Shown here: piece by piece, positions 9,801-19,347 of the stretch
How positions within the stretch are numbered: position 1 is the first letter of the stretch
Layout of the letters: the number at the start of each line of letters is the position of its first letter
DNA from: an uncultured Chitinophagales bacterium
GTDB taxonomy: Bacteria; Bacteroidota; Bacteroidia; Chitinophagales; JAHDHT01
NCBI GenBank assembly: GCA_938023075.1
Contig: CALHDG010000036.1
Span: forward strand, 1 to 64,000
Length of the DNA: 64,000 nt
Direction of reading: 5' to 3'
Made by a program: the position numbers and the translations under genes
Notes under the pieces: generated by a model
The model's input: only the letters and a program-made list of their open reading frames with translations
The model's database searches: none
Told to the model about the DNA's origin: nothing

Positions 9801-12029
9801 ATGTCAATAACTGCAAAAGCTGAAATAACTGTAGCAATAGCTGAAAAATTGGGCTTGAACAATGAAGAGTTTAATCAAATTAAAACCATATTAGGTCGTA
9901 CACCTAACTTTACAGAACTCAGTATTTTTTCGGTCATGTGGTCAGAGCATTGTTCTTATAAAAATTCCATTAAATACTTAAAAACCTTGCCTCGCGAAGG
10001 GAAAAGAATGTTGGTAGAAGCCGGTGAAGAAAATGCCGGTTTAATTGACATTGGCGATGGGTTAGCTTGTGCCTTTAAAATTGAATCACACAATCATCCT
10101 TCGGCTTTAGAACCCTATCAAGGAGCAGCAACCGGAGTAGGGGGTATACATAGAGATATTTTTACTATGGGTGCCCGCCCAATTGCGGCACTTAACTCTT
10201 TGCGTTTTGGCAATATCAACACCAAAAGAACCCAACACTTATTAAAAGGCGTAGTAAAAGGTATTGGCGATTATGGAAATTCATTTGGCGTACCTACTGT
10301 TGCAGGAGAAGTATATTTTGAAGATTGTTATCAAATTAATCCTTTAGTAAATGCGATGTCGGTTGGTATTGTAAAAGCAGGAGAGACGGTTTCGGCAATT
10401 TCAAAAGGTGTAGGAAATCCGGTTTATATTGTTGGTTCAGCTACCGGTAAAGATGGTATTGCCGGTGCGGCATTTGCCAGTAAAGACATTGGCGAAAATG
10501 CTATGGATGATTTGCCGGCTGTTCAGGTAGGCGATCCTTTTCAAGAAAAATTATTGTTAGAAGCCAGTTTAGAAGCGATAAAAACCGGTGCTATAGTTGG
10601 GATGCAAGATATGGGTGCTGCGGGCATTACTTGTTCAACTGCTGAAATGTCGGAGAAGGGTAAACATGGCATGCAGATCTATTTAGATCAAGTTCCGTTG
10701 AGACAGGAGCATATGAAAGATTGGGAAATTCTGTTATCCGAATCGCAAGAACGCATGTTGATCGTAATCAAAAAAGGAAGAGAAGCAGCAGTGATTGAGG
10801 TTTTTGAAAAGTGGGATTTAAACTGTACTCAAATTGGTGAAGTTACGGAAGGCAATCAACTTCAATATTTTTTTAATGGCAAAATGGTAGCAGATATTCC
10901 GGCATCCGTTTTATGTTTGGGTGGGGGTGCGCCTATTTATGATCGTTCGTATAAAGAACCCGCTTATTATCAAAACCTAAAAAATTATACCAGCCATGAA
11001 ATTGAAGTTCCTGAAAATTGTATAACTATTGCCGAAGCCTTGATACAACAACCAAACATTGCCTCAAAAAAGTTTGTATATGAACAATACGATTCGATGG
11101 TCGGTATTAAAAATATGAGCACCAACTTTGCTACAGATGCTGCCCTAGTAAGGATACCCGAAACCAATAAAGCATTGGCGGTTACGGTTGATTGTAATGC
11201 CCGTTTTGTATATGCTAATCCTTATGTAGGAGCTATGATTGCCGTTGCAGAAGCGGCTACCAATATTGTTTGTTCAGGTGCTGAACCTTTGGCGATTACC
11301 AATTGCCTGAATTTTGGTAATCCGTATAATGAACATGTGTATTGGCAATTTATAAATGCTATTAAAGGCATGGGCGAAGCCTGTCGAAAATTTGAAACAC
11401 CCGTTACCGGGGGTAATGTAAGTTTCTACAACCAATCTAACGATGAAGGTCCGGTTTATCCAACGCCAACCATAGGTATGGTGGGTTTGTTAGATGATAA
11501 ATCAACGGCACTTGGCTTAAGTTTTAAACAAGCCGGTGATGTTATTTATTTGTTGGGTAAGCAAGTTGATGACCTAAACAACAGCGAATATTTGGTGCGA
11601 TTAAAAAATATTGAGGACAGCAAAGTACCTTATTTTAATTTAGATGAGTCGTATGCCCTTCAACAAACCATCAAACATTTACACCAACAAAAATGGTTAG
11701 AATCTGCTCACGATTTATCGGATGGCGGATTGTTTACTGCTTTGTTAGAAAGTGCTTTTCAAAATGATATTGGTTTTAACATTGATACCGGCAATGTGCT
11801 TAGAGAAGATGTTTGTTTATTCGGAGAAGCCCAAAGCCGGGTGGTGGTTTCGGTTAATCCTCAAAATGCAAAAGCTGTCGAGCAATATTTGACAACTCAA
11901 AATTTTCCTTTTCAACCATTAGGCACTACTGTTAAAAATCATCTAACCATTAATCAGCAAGATTGGAAAGATGTATCATCTTGGAAAGATTTGTATGATG
12001 AAGTGTTGGAGAAGTTACTACAAAATTAA
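9801..12029 (+). CDS. purL: Phosphoribosylformylglycinamidine synthase subunit PurL (small type)
   Basis: A 742-residue enzyme of purine synthesis that makes FGAM from FGAR using ATP and ammonia. It has the duplicated AIR-synthase-like fold, with IESHNHPSALEPYQGAATGVGG-type nucleotide-binding sequence at about 93-115 and GGNVSFYN in the second half. The length matches the Bacillus-type PurL, which works with PurQ and PurS; the ~1200-residue fused form has a C-terminal glutaminase that is absent here. purQ and purS must lie elsewhere, as they are not in this window. Confidence 0.95.
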   Translation: MSITAKAEITVAIAEKLGLNNEEFNQIKTILGRTPNFTELSIFSVMWSEHCSYKNSIKYLKTLPREGKRMLVEAGEENAGLIDIGDGLACAFKIESHNHPSALEPYQGAATGVGGIHRDIFTMGARPIAALNSLRFGNINTKRTQHLLKGVVKGIGDYGNSFGVPTVAGEVYFEDCYQINPLVNAMSVGIVKAGETVSAISKGVGNPVYIVGSATGKDGIAGAAFASKDIGENAMDDLPAVQVGDPFQEKLLLEASLEAIKTGAIVGMQDMGAAGITCSTAEMSEKGKHGMQIYLDQVPLRQEHMKDWEILLSESQERMLIVIKKGREAAVIEVFEKWDLNCTQIGEVTEGNQLQYFFNGKMVADIPASVLCLGGGAPIYDRSYKEPAYYQNLKNYTSHEIEVPENCITIAEALIQQPNIASKKFVYEQYDSMVGIKNMSTNFATDAALVRIPETNKALAVTVDCNARFVYANPYVGAMIAVAEAATNIVCSGAEPLAITNCLNFGNPYNEHVYWQFINAIKGMGEACRKFETPVTGGNVSFYNQSNDEGPVYPTPTIGMVGLLDDKSTALGLSFKQAGDVIYLLGKQVDDLNNSEYLVRLKNIEDSKVPYFNLDESYALQQTIKHLHQQKWLESAHDLSDGGLFTALLESAFQNDIGFNIDTGNVLREDVCLFGEAQSRVVVSVNPQNAKAVEQYLTTQNFPFQPLGTTVKNHLTINQQDWKDVSSWKDLYDEVLEKLLQN

Positions 12030-12392
12030 GATCACTTGAAAGTTGAGATTTGTCTTATTCATGTTTTGGAGATTGAATATTTATATTTGGAATTTCCCTT
12101 CAATTAGTTAATAAATTTTAAATATAAAGCAATCACTTTATATTGTTAAACAGCTAATACTATTTTTTGATACGCTTGCGTTAGCAATGTATCTAATACC
12201 AAATTAACCATAAAATGTCACACAAATTTTGTTTTAATATTGGCAATCTTTTCGTTAAAAATACTCGCCATAGCCTTTGGCTATGCCTGCGTTTTTTGCC
12301 TCAATCTTGTCAAATTAAACTCCAAATTTTAGTGTAACATCTTATAATCAAATTGGTATATATCCGATTTTATAAATAAACTCAATCTTAAT
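12030..12392. other. Intergenic region dominated by repeat R4
   Basis: 363 bp between purL and the macroglobulin gene, both on the plus strand. Positions 12196-12359 are a complete R4 element. No open frame of interest was seen. Confidence 0.6.
12196..12359. repeat. MITE-like element R4, complete copy
   Basis: About 164 bp with imperfect inverted ends: ATACCAAATTAACC...TGTCACAC on the left matches the complement of GTGTAACAT...AATTGGTAT on the right at most positions. It contains an inner palindrome (CCATAGCC TTT GGCTATGC, around 12268-12287). Partial copies are at 39017 and 7052. It encodes nothing. Confidence 0.65.
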
Positions 12393-15300
12393 ATGAAGTG
12401 TGTCTCCAATCAATTTGTTTTCATCTGTTTAAGCCTTGTTATATTTAATAGCTGCATCACCAATAATAAAACTACTGTAAAAGTGGTGTCTACAGATTTT
12501 AAGGAACAGATCGAAGACAAACAAAATCTGACTTTTACTTTTAATCAAGATGTAGTGAAGGAAGAAGCACTGAATAGTTGGAAAAACAAACCCTTGTTGT
12601 TGTTCTCTCCGGTAGTAGAAGGTCGCTTTCGTTGGTCGGGATTGAACCAAGTCGTTTTTTCACCGGATTATGGTTTTAAAAGAAACACCAAATACACAGT
12701 TGTATTAAATAATGAGTTGGTTAAAGATACGAATTTAAATATTGACCAAGATTATAAAGGCACTTTTCATACTGCCAAATTAAAAATAGAAGATGCCACA
12801 GCTTCATGGCAATTAACTAATGCTGAGAAAAACCAAAGTGAGCTCAGCATCAAAGTAAATTTTAATTATCAGGTGAAACCTGCTTCTTTTGCCAATATAC
12901 AGGCAAACATCGATGGTGAAACCTATATACCTGAAATAACGAATAGCGTTTCTTCAAAATACCTTGATTTACGGATTCCTAAAAGCCAAGATATCAAACC
13001 CGATCAAGCCATTGAATTGCGAATTGGGTCTCCATACGAAGTCTATCAATCTGAAAATAATGACAATACTGAACTAAGTAAAAAAATCAACATCCCAAAG
13101 CCAGGAGAATTAATTATTAGTGGACATACAGTTGAGCATAATGGAACTTTAGGCGAAATATACATCAATACGAATCAAAAAATAAAGCATCAAAACCTAA
13201 AGACATTTATTAAACTGTCACCGGAAATTGAGTATAATGTGGAAACCACTGCCAATAGCATTCGCGTTTTTAGTAATGATTTTGACATTAGTAATAGTTA
13301 TAGTGTAACCCTAAAAAAGGGATTAGAAGGTATTCTTTCTGCCGGTTTAGAAAATGAATATACAGCACAATTTAGCTTTGGTCATATAGAACCCAACATT
13401 CGTTTCATCAATAAAAAAAATAGATACTTGAGTTCTGCCGGCAGTAAAAATGTAGCCATTGAAATTATTAATATTGATGAAGTAAAGGTGAAGATCACCA
13501 AAGTTTTTGCCAATAATATTAAAGCCTTATTTAAAAAAGGCAAAGATTATAAGTATTACCGCGACTATGATGCTGAATCCGATAATTATAATTATCATAA
13601 TTACCAGCTTTATAATACCACCGAAATGGGTAAAACAATTTATGAAAAAACGATGCAAACCAATACTTTGGAAACGGTAGGCAAACTTCGTTTATTAAAC
13701 TTAAATTTTGAAGATATTTTACAAGACTATCAGGGAATTTATATAGTAGAGGTCAGTCATCCTGAAAAGCGTTATTTAACTTCCTCACAAGTAGTGTCCC
13801 TATCTGATATTGGGATTATAACAAAAGTGGCCAAAGATGCGATTTATGTATTTCTGAATTCCATCAAAACTACCCAACCTATTAGTGGAGCAAGTGTTAG
13901 CTTGTTTGATCAAACTAACCAAAAGTTAATCAACCGGCCAAGTGACGGAGAAGGCGTAGTAAAATTCAGTTTAACTGAAATGAACATGATCGATCCAACC
14001 GTAAAATTGATTGAAGTCAATACGGCTAACGATTTCAATTTCTTATACTTTAAACAAGCTCAAATGAACAGTTCCCGCTTCGAAATTGGCGGATTACGCA
14101 ACCACGAAAGTACTTATTTAGCCTATATGTATGGAGAGCGCGAATTGTATAGACCCGGTGAAACGATCAATTTAGCAGGTGTGGTTAGAAGCAATGAAAT
14201 CAATCGCGTTAGTGACATACCCGTTTTAATTAAATGCTTGTTACCCAATGGAAAGCTGTTGAAAAGCATCAACAAAAAACTAAATAGTGAAGGGGCTTTT
14301 GAAACTAAAGTAGATATACCAGCAACTGCCACAACCGGTGTTTATACTTTTGAATTGTATACCGGCAACGATATTTTTATAAAAACACATCCGGTAAAAG
14401 TGGAAGCTTTTATGCCCGACCGTATTAAAGTGGAAGCCAACACCAATAAACTTAGCTACAAAAATGGAGAACAAATTAAATTACAAATTCAAGCCAGCAA
14501 TTTTTTTGGACCTCCTGCAAAAAATAGAAATTATGAAACAAGCTTGAACTTTAGCCGGGTAAATTTTACCCCTAAAAACTTTGAAGACTACTACTTTAAT
14601 TTTGATAATGATTCACCATTAAATCAAACCATAAAAGAAGGAAAAACCAATGAAGAAGGATTAGTTGAAATTAATTTTGACATACCGGCACATTACAAAA
14701 CTATAGGTCAACTTAGAGGAAAATTAATCACTACCGTTTTTGATGAAACCGGCAGACCGGTTAACAAAGCCAACTATGTAGATATTTTTACTCAAGAAAT
14801 ATTTTTTGGTTTGAAACGTTTTGATCGCTACAACAAAACCGAACAAAATCTGCCATTGAACTTTGTTGCTTTAGATAAAGAAGGGGAAATGCTGACAGAC
14901 CAACCTATGTTAATTCAAGTAGTACGCAATTATTACAAAACCGTTTTAGAAAAAGATAGTAGAGGAAGATATCGCTATAATTCTTATAAACAAGAAGATA
15001 TTGTTGCCGAGGAGACCTTGGTTATTTCAGATAAAAATACCTTGTTCAATTTTACACCGATGATTTCGGGCAGCTACGAAGTAAAGTTTGGACATCCGGA
15101 TAATATGTGCCGCTATAGTTTTTATGCCTATGGTAGAGATCGTACTGATTTTACTTCCTTTGAAGTAAATAAAGAAGGTAAGATTGATTTTAAAAAAGAC
15201 AAAGGTAGTTATGAAGTAGGGGAGCAGGCAAACCTTGTTTTATCAACGCCTTTTCAAGGTAAGATTTTGGTAACGGTTGAACGCGATAACATCATCAAAC

Positions 15301-17822
15301 ATTATTACACCAAAACAGAAAAACGCACCGCTGAATTATTAATTAATATTACAGAAGAAATGGTTCCAAACGCCTACGTTACCGCAACGCTCATAAAATC
15401 AGTTGATGATAATAACAGCCCTCTAACGGTTGCTTATGGTATTGAAAATCTGGAAGTAAGCAATGCAGAGAAAATTATTCCGATTACTTTTGAAACTGAG
15501 GAGAAAATCAGATCAAATCAATCTTATACCTTTTCTATACAAAGTGAACCAAATACTGAAATGACTATAGCTGTTGTAGATGAAGGTATATTAAATATTA
15601 CGAATTATGAAAGCCCTTCAGCAGCTAATTATTTTTATCAGAAAAGAGCTTTAGAAGTAAAAGCCTATGATTTGTATCCTTATTTATTTCCAGAATTGGC
15701 GGACAGAGGATTGCTAATCGGCGGCGGATCGGTTGAAGAACTGAATAACCGGGCAGTAGGTTTTGGTAAAAAGCGGGTGAAGATATGTTCGTTCTGGAGT
15801 GGCATTGTACAAACCGATGAACAAGGTTTATATCAAATGACAATTGATGTGCCTGAATTTTCCGGCGATTTACGCATCATGGCGATGAACTATAAAGATG
15901 ATCGCTTTGGTGCTGCCGAAGCCAATATGAAAGTAGCCGACCCTATGGTGATGAGTACAGGATTACCTCGATTTTTAACGCCGGGTGATATAGTTGATAT
16001 ACCAGTAATGCTTAGCAATACGACCGAAAATACTATAGAAAATGAGGTGAATATTTCAGTAGAAGGTCCACTAGAAATTATTGCTGAAAATAAAATTAAA
16101 CAGGCTGTTTCGGCTAACAATGAAGCGCAATTATTGTTTAAGGCAAAGGTGTTAAATGCTTTAGGTGATGCTAAAGTTGTAGTAACTACAAATATTGGCT
16201 CAGAATCTTTTACCAACACAACTGAACTAAAAGTTCGCCCGGCAAGTCCTTTGCAAAAACGAAGTGGCAGTGGTATGGTCAAGGCTAATGAAGATAAAGT
16301 TATTGAATTGGAGCACGATTTTTTGGAGAGTTCACTAAACGGCAAAGTGCTGTTAACCAATTCGCCTATTGCGCAGTTTGGCGATAAATTAAGTTACCTT
16401 TTAAACTATCCGCATGGTTGTTTAGAGCAAAAAATATCTCGTGTTTTTCCCTTGGTTCAAGCTGAAAGTTTAATAGAAGATTTTGGTTTGCAGTTTGATG
16501 AAAATAAACATATCAATCCACAAAAATTGGTGCAATCACTTATATATGAAATACAAACCTTACAAACTAGTTTAGGTGGTTTTCGATATTGGCGAGGTAA
16601 TAGCCAACCGCATTGGTGGGGCTCAATATATGCTGCACACTTTTTAACCGAAGCTAAAAAAGCGGGCTACGATGTAAACCCCTATGTTTTAGACCGGTTG
16701 TATGATTATATAAAAGAAAGAAACCGAACCAAAGAAACTGCGTGGTATTACTTTTTTGGAGATGCAAAAAATGAAACAGTTAGACGAGAAATTCCTTACG
16801 GCTTATTTGTGTTAGCCCTTGCCGGTAAACAAGATATTGCTTTAATGAATTACTACAAATCGTATCCCGATCTGTTAACCACCGATGCCAAATATTTAAT
16901 TGGTGCCGCCTATGCCATTTTAGGTGATGTAGATAAATTTAGAGATATGGTTCCGCCTTCGTTTAGCGGGGCAAAAGCAATTAGTGAGTTTGATGGTAGC
17001 TTTAGTTCTTACATTCGTGATATGGCAATATCTTTATATGCTTTGGCAGATGCTGAACCCGATAATCCACAAATACCGCTAATAGCTAAAAAGATTTCAG
17101 AAGAGTTTAAACGGAAGCGGTACTTTAATACGCAAGAAGCAGTATTTACGGTTTTGGCATTATCTAAACTAGCACATTTAAATCGAAATAATAATATTGA
17201 AGCCGAAGTTTATGCCGGCGATGAATTAATTGCCGAATTTACCGGCGAGGAAAATGTGCACTTCGATCTTACAAAAATAAAGAACCGGCAATTGCGCATC
17301 AAAACCAAAGGAGATGGGCAATTACATTATTTTTACGAGTTGAGTGGTTTCACAGAAAAAAATGAAGTAGAAGAAGTTGATCATTTTTTGGAGGTAAGAA
17401 AAACATTTTATGACCGGAATGGTAACCAAATCAACTTAACCGATATACAGCAAAATGATTTGATAGTAGTAAAGTTAGGCTTAAGAAGCAAAGATAAAAG
17501 AGTAGCTAATGTGGTTTTGACAGATGTGTTGCCGGCAGGTTTTGAAATTGAAAATCCGAGGTTAACAGAAACCGCTAACATTCCCTGGCAAAAAAATCAG
17601 GGAACTTATGACCATATTGATTTTAGAGACGACCGGGTTAATATTTATACCACCGCTATTCCAACCTCTAAAAGAGATAATAAATATGCATACAAAAATT
17701 ATTACTATATGGTAAGAGCGGTTTCAAAAGGTAGTTATGTAATGGGTCCTGCTTCTGCTGATGCTATGTATGATGGAGCCTATTATAGTTACCATGGAGG
17801 TGGTGCGGTGGTAATCCAATAA
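12393..17822 (+). CDS. Bacterial alpha-2-macroglobulin family lipoprotein
   Basis: A 1809-residue envelope protein. The N-terminus is a lipoprotein signal with Cys21 as the likely lipidated residue (IFNSC). Macroglobulin beta-domains fill about 30-1000, a bait-like and A2M domain follows, and the thioester motif HGCLEQ is intact with Cys1343, followed by the alpha-helical thioester domain (GGFRYWRG, about 1395) and a C-terminal receptor-like domain. Members trap proteases that reach the periplasm. The partner PbpC gene, often adjacent to this family in other bacteria, is not seen here. Debris and a terminator follow the gene. Confidence 0.93.
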   Translation: MKCVSNQFVFICLSLVIFNSCITNNKTTVKVVSTDFKEQIEDKQNLTFTFNQDVVKEEALNSWKNKPLLLFSPVVEGRFRWSGLNQVVFSPDYGFKRNTKYTVVLNNELVKDTNLNIDQDYKGTFHTAKLKIEDATASWQLTNAEKNQSELSIKVNFNYQVKPASFANIQANIDGETYIPEITNSVSSKYLDLRIPKSQDIKPDQAIELRIGSPYEVYQSENNDNTELSKKINIPKPGELIISGHTVEHNGTLGEIYINTNQKIKHQNLKTFIKLSPEIEYNVETTANSIRVFSNDFDISNSYSVTLKKGLEGILSAGLENEYTAQFSFGHIEPNIRFINKKNRYLSSAGSKNVAIEIINIDEVKVKITKVFANNIKALFKKGKDYKYYRDYDAESDNYNYHNYQLYNTTEMGKTIYEKTMQTNTLETVGKLRLLNLNFEDILQDYQGIYIVEVSHPEKRYLTSSQVVSLSDIGIITKVAKDAIYVFLNSIKTTQPISGASVSLFDQTNQKLINRPSDGEGVVKFSLTEMNMIDPTVKLIEVNTANDFNFLYFKQAQMNSSRFEIGGLRNHESTYLAYMYGERELYRPGETINLAGVVRSNEINRVSDIPVLIKCLLPNGKLLKSINKKLNSEGAFETKVDIPATATTGVYTFELYTGNDIFIKTHPVKVEAFMPDRIKVEANTNKLSYKNGEQIKLQIQASNFFGPPAKNRNYETSLNFSRVNFTPKNFEDYYFNFDNDSPLNQTIKEGKTNEEGLVEINFDIPAHYKTIGQLRGKLITTVFDETGRPVNKANYVDIFTQEIFFGLKRFDRYNKTEQNLPLNFVALDKEGEMLTDQPMLIQVVRNYYKTVLEKDSRGRYRYNSYKQEDIVAEETLVISDKNTLFNFTPMISGSYEVKFGHPDNMCRYSFYAYGRDRTDFTSFEVNKEGKIDFKKDKGSYEVGEQANLVLSTPFQGKILVTVERDNIIKHYYTKTEKRTAELLINITEEMVPNAYVTATLIKSVDDNNSPLTVAYGIENLEVSNAEKIIPITFETEEKIRSNQSYTFSIQSEPNTEMTIAVVDEGILNITNYESPSAANYFYQKRALEVKAYDLYPYLFPELADRGLLIGGGSVEELNNRAVGFGKKRVKICSFWSGIVQTDEQGLYQMTIDVPEFSGDLRIMAMNYKDDRFGAAEANMKVADPMVMSTGLPRFLTPGDIVDIPVMLSNTTENTIENEVNISVEGPLEIIAENKIKQAVSANNEAQLLFKAKVLNALGDAKVVVTTNIGSESFTNTTELKVRPASPLQKRSGSGMVKANEDKVIELEHDFLESSLNGKVLLTNSPIAQFGDKLSYLLNYPHGCLEQKISRVFPLVQAESLIEDFGLQFDENKHINPQKLVQSLIYEIQTLQTSLGGFRYWRGNSQPHWWGSIYAAHFLTEAKKAGYDVNPYVLDRLYDYIKERNRTKETAWYYFFGDAKNETVRREIPYGLFVLALAGKQDIALMNYYKSYPDLLTTDAKYLIGAAYAILGDVDKFRDMVPPSFSGAKAISEFDGSFSSYIRDMAISLYALADAEPDNPQIPLIAKKISEEFKRKRYFNTQEAVFTVLALSKLAHLNRNNNIEAEVYAGDELIAEFTGEENVHFDLTKIKNRQLRIKTKGDGQLHYFYELSGFTEKNEVEEVDHFLEVRKTFYDRNGNQINLTDIQQNDLIVVKLGLRSKDKRVANVVLTDVLPAGFEIENPRLTETANIPWQKNQGTYDHIDFRDDRVNIYTTAIPTSKRDNKYAYKNYYYMVRAVSKGSYVMGPASADAMYDGAYYSYHGGGAVVIQ

Positions 17823-18041
17823 ACTCAACTTTATTCGGATTACGGTCATAGCAAAATCTATACAGAATTTGATTTAGTATCTGGAGCGGAGTAAAATATC
17901 AGTGATCTAGCTTATGGACAACCAAAATCGTTAAAACTAGTATACTTTCATCTAGTGCTTTAAGTATAAAGCTGGCATCCCGCTGGAGTTATTTTTGTAT
18001 AGTAGGTTTATATTTCATCATAAAATAATCGATCCATCTCC

Positions 18042-18074
18042 AAAAAAAAGCCCGGTGTAAAAACCGGGCTTTTT
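18042..18074. terminator. Bidirectional terminator
   Basis: GCCCGGT (18050-18056) pairs perfectly with ACCGGGC (18063-18069), flanked by eight As on the left and five Ts on the right. It ends the plus-strand macroglobulin transcript and the minus-strand gld region. Confidence 0.85.
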
Positions 18075-18096
18075 ATATATCTTCAAACAAAACCTA

Positions 18097-18383
18097 CTAC
18101 TTACCTTTCCCAAACTTCCCCTTACCAACAAACAACCGGCTAAAAACCGAACTCCCCTCAAAATAGGAATTCGTCAAAGCATCTGAAGTAACCACATATT
18201 CGGGTGTTGGACCTTTCTTTTCTTCCCCTTCATCTGTTGCTGCGGCAGGCAAAGCATACACATTAAAAGTAGTACTTTGCCCACTATTGGTTTCCACCAC
18301 TATATTGGCTATGGAATTAAAACCAGACTAATCACCAAATGCACTGCCACTAATGGTTGATACTGTATTTATATATCCACTTA
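18097..18383 (-). pseudogene. Duplicated 3' fragment of the DUF4340 gene
   Basis: The minus strand matches the C-terminal ~95 residues of the intact DUF4340 protein at 19348-20340, from YINTVSTISGS (intact copy YLNMVSTISGS) to FVGKGKFGKGK. The Gln after the first Asp is replaced by an in-frame TAG (about 18328-18332), so it cannot be read through. It starts only a few bases after the stop codon of the EGF-repeat gene, so that gene lies exactly between the two copies. Most of the tail is nearly identical, so the duplication is fairly recent or is being kept similar by recombination. Confidence 0.85.
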
Positions 18384-18387
18384 TTTT

Positions 18388-19293
18388 TTAATTTTCAGGA
18401 TAGCCTGCTTCTTTCCAACACATTAAGATTTGCAATTGCTCTTCTGTTAATTCCTTCGGATTACCTTCAGGAGCATAAGGTGGAGGCATAACGGGGTTGT
18501 CTGCGTCTCCTCCATTTAATACCCGTTTCTCAAAAGAACCATCTTCTAAAAAAGGTTGTAAATTACTAAACACATTGTAGTCTTTTTGACCAAACATGCT
18601 TGCAGCACCGTGACAAGCATCATAGGAACAGGTTACCGAAAGTACTCCAATTACATCGCCATCAAAGGTAGCATCAATATCGGCACAAGCATCTGGCGGG
18701 TCTACCATAGTTTCACAATTTTCGCCTGTAAAACCTTCCGGACAATCGCAAATACCTTCATTGCAAGTACCTCCATTTTCGCAAATTACAGTTTCGCAGG
18801 GGTCTACCACAGTTTCGCAATTCGTACCTGTAAAACCTTCCGGACAATCGCAAGTACCTTCATTGCAAGTACCTCCATTTTCGCAAGTTACATTTTCGCA
18901 GGAGTCTTCTACCACAGTTTCGCAATTCGCACCTGTAAAACCTTCCTGACAATCACAGTTACCATCATTGCAAGTACCTCCATTTTCACAAGTTACATTT
19001 TCGCAGGGGTCTACCACAGTTTCGCAATTCGTACCAGTAAAACCTTCCTGACAATCGCAGTTTCCATCATTGCAAGTACCTCCATTTTCGCAGGTTATAT
19101 TTTCGCAGGGGTCTGGTTGCAGCTCAGTTTGACAGTTTATACCTGTAAAGCCCTCAGGGCATTCACAATCCCCTTCAATACATGTACCACCATTTTGGCA
19201 GTTAACATCTTCGCATTCATCTTTGCAAGATGTAAAACATACTGCACCCGCAAAGAGCAATAGTATAATAAAAAATAGATTATTCTTTTTCAT
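18388..19293 (-). CDS. EGF-repeat lipoprotein with C-terminal cytochrome-like domain
   Basis: A 301-residue protein with a lipoprotein signal (Cys23 in CFTSC). Five EGF-like repeats of about 34 residues follow (27-200), each built on CENxxCENGGTC...CDCxEGFTGxNCE, the six-cysteine EGF pattern. The repeats are nearly identical as DNA (~102 bp units), so they expanded recently. The last ~95 residues resemble the haem-domain-like modules of Bacteroidota surface proteins: C222-x4-C227-H228, then NPVMPPP and LTEEQLQILMCWKEAGYP. CX4CH is an unusual but known haem-attachment spacing; haem binding is not proven. The gene lies between the broken and intact DUF4340 copies. Confidence 0.8.
   Translation of the reverse strand: MKKNNLFFIILLLFAGAVCFTSCKDECEDVNCQNGGTCIEGDCECPEGFTGINCQTELQPDPCENITCENGGTCNDGNCDCQEGFTGTNCETVVDPCENVTCENGGTCNDGNCDCQEGFTGANCETVVEDSCENVTCENGGTCNEGTCDCPEGFTGTNCETVVDPCETVICENGGTCNEGICDCPEGFTGENCETMVDPPDACADIDATFDGDVIGVLSVTCSYDACHGAASMFGQKDYNVFSNLQPFLEDGSFEKRVLNGGDADNPVMPPPYAPEGNPKELTEEQLQILMCWKEAGYPEN
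18700..19210 (-). repeat. Tandem ~102 bp repeats inside the EGF-repeat gene
   Basis: Five in-frame units encode the EGF-like modules. The middle three are nearly identical in DNA, one carrying a 3 bp length difference. Such an array is prone to gain and loss of units. Confidence 0.8.
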
Positions 19294-19347
19294 ATAAAAT
19301 TATTAAACAATATTTATGATAAAAACTATTAAATTTAATAGTTGTAT

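Noticed and set aside
15890-16360. 156-codon minus-strand frame inside the macroglobulin gene
   Set aside because: Antisense shadow of a clear coding gene.
18700-19210. CRISPR-like regular repeats
   Set aside because: The ~102 bp units are in frame and encode EGF modules; there are no unique spacers.
18586-19263. 225-codon plus-strand frame opposite the EGF-repeat gene
   Set aside because: Its Ile/Ser/Thr-rich repeats are the antisense of the EGF repeats; no independent support.
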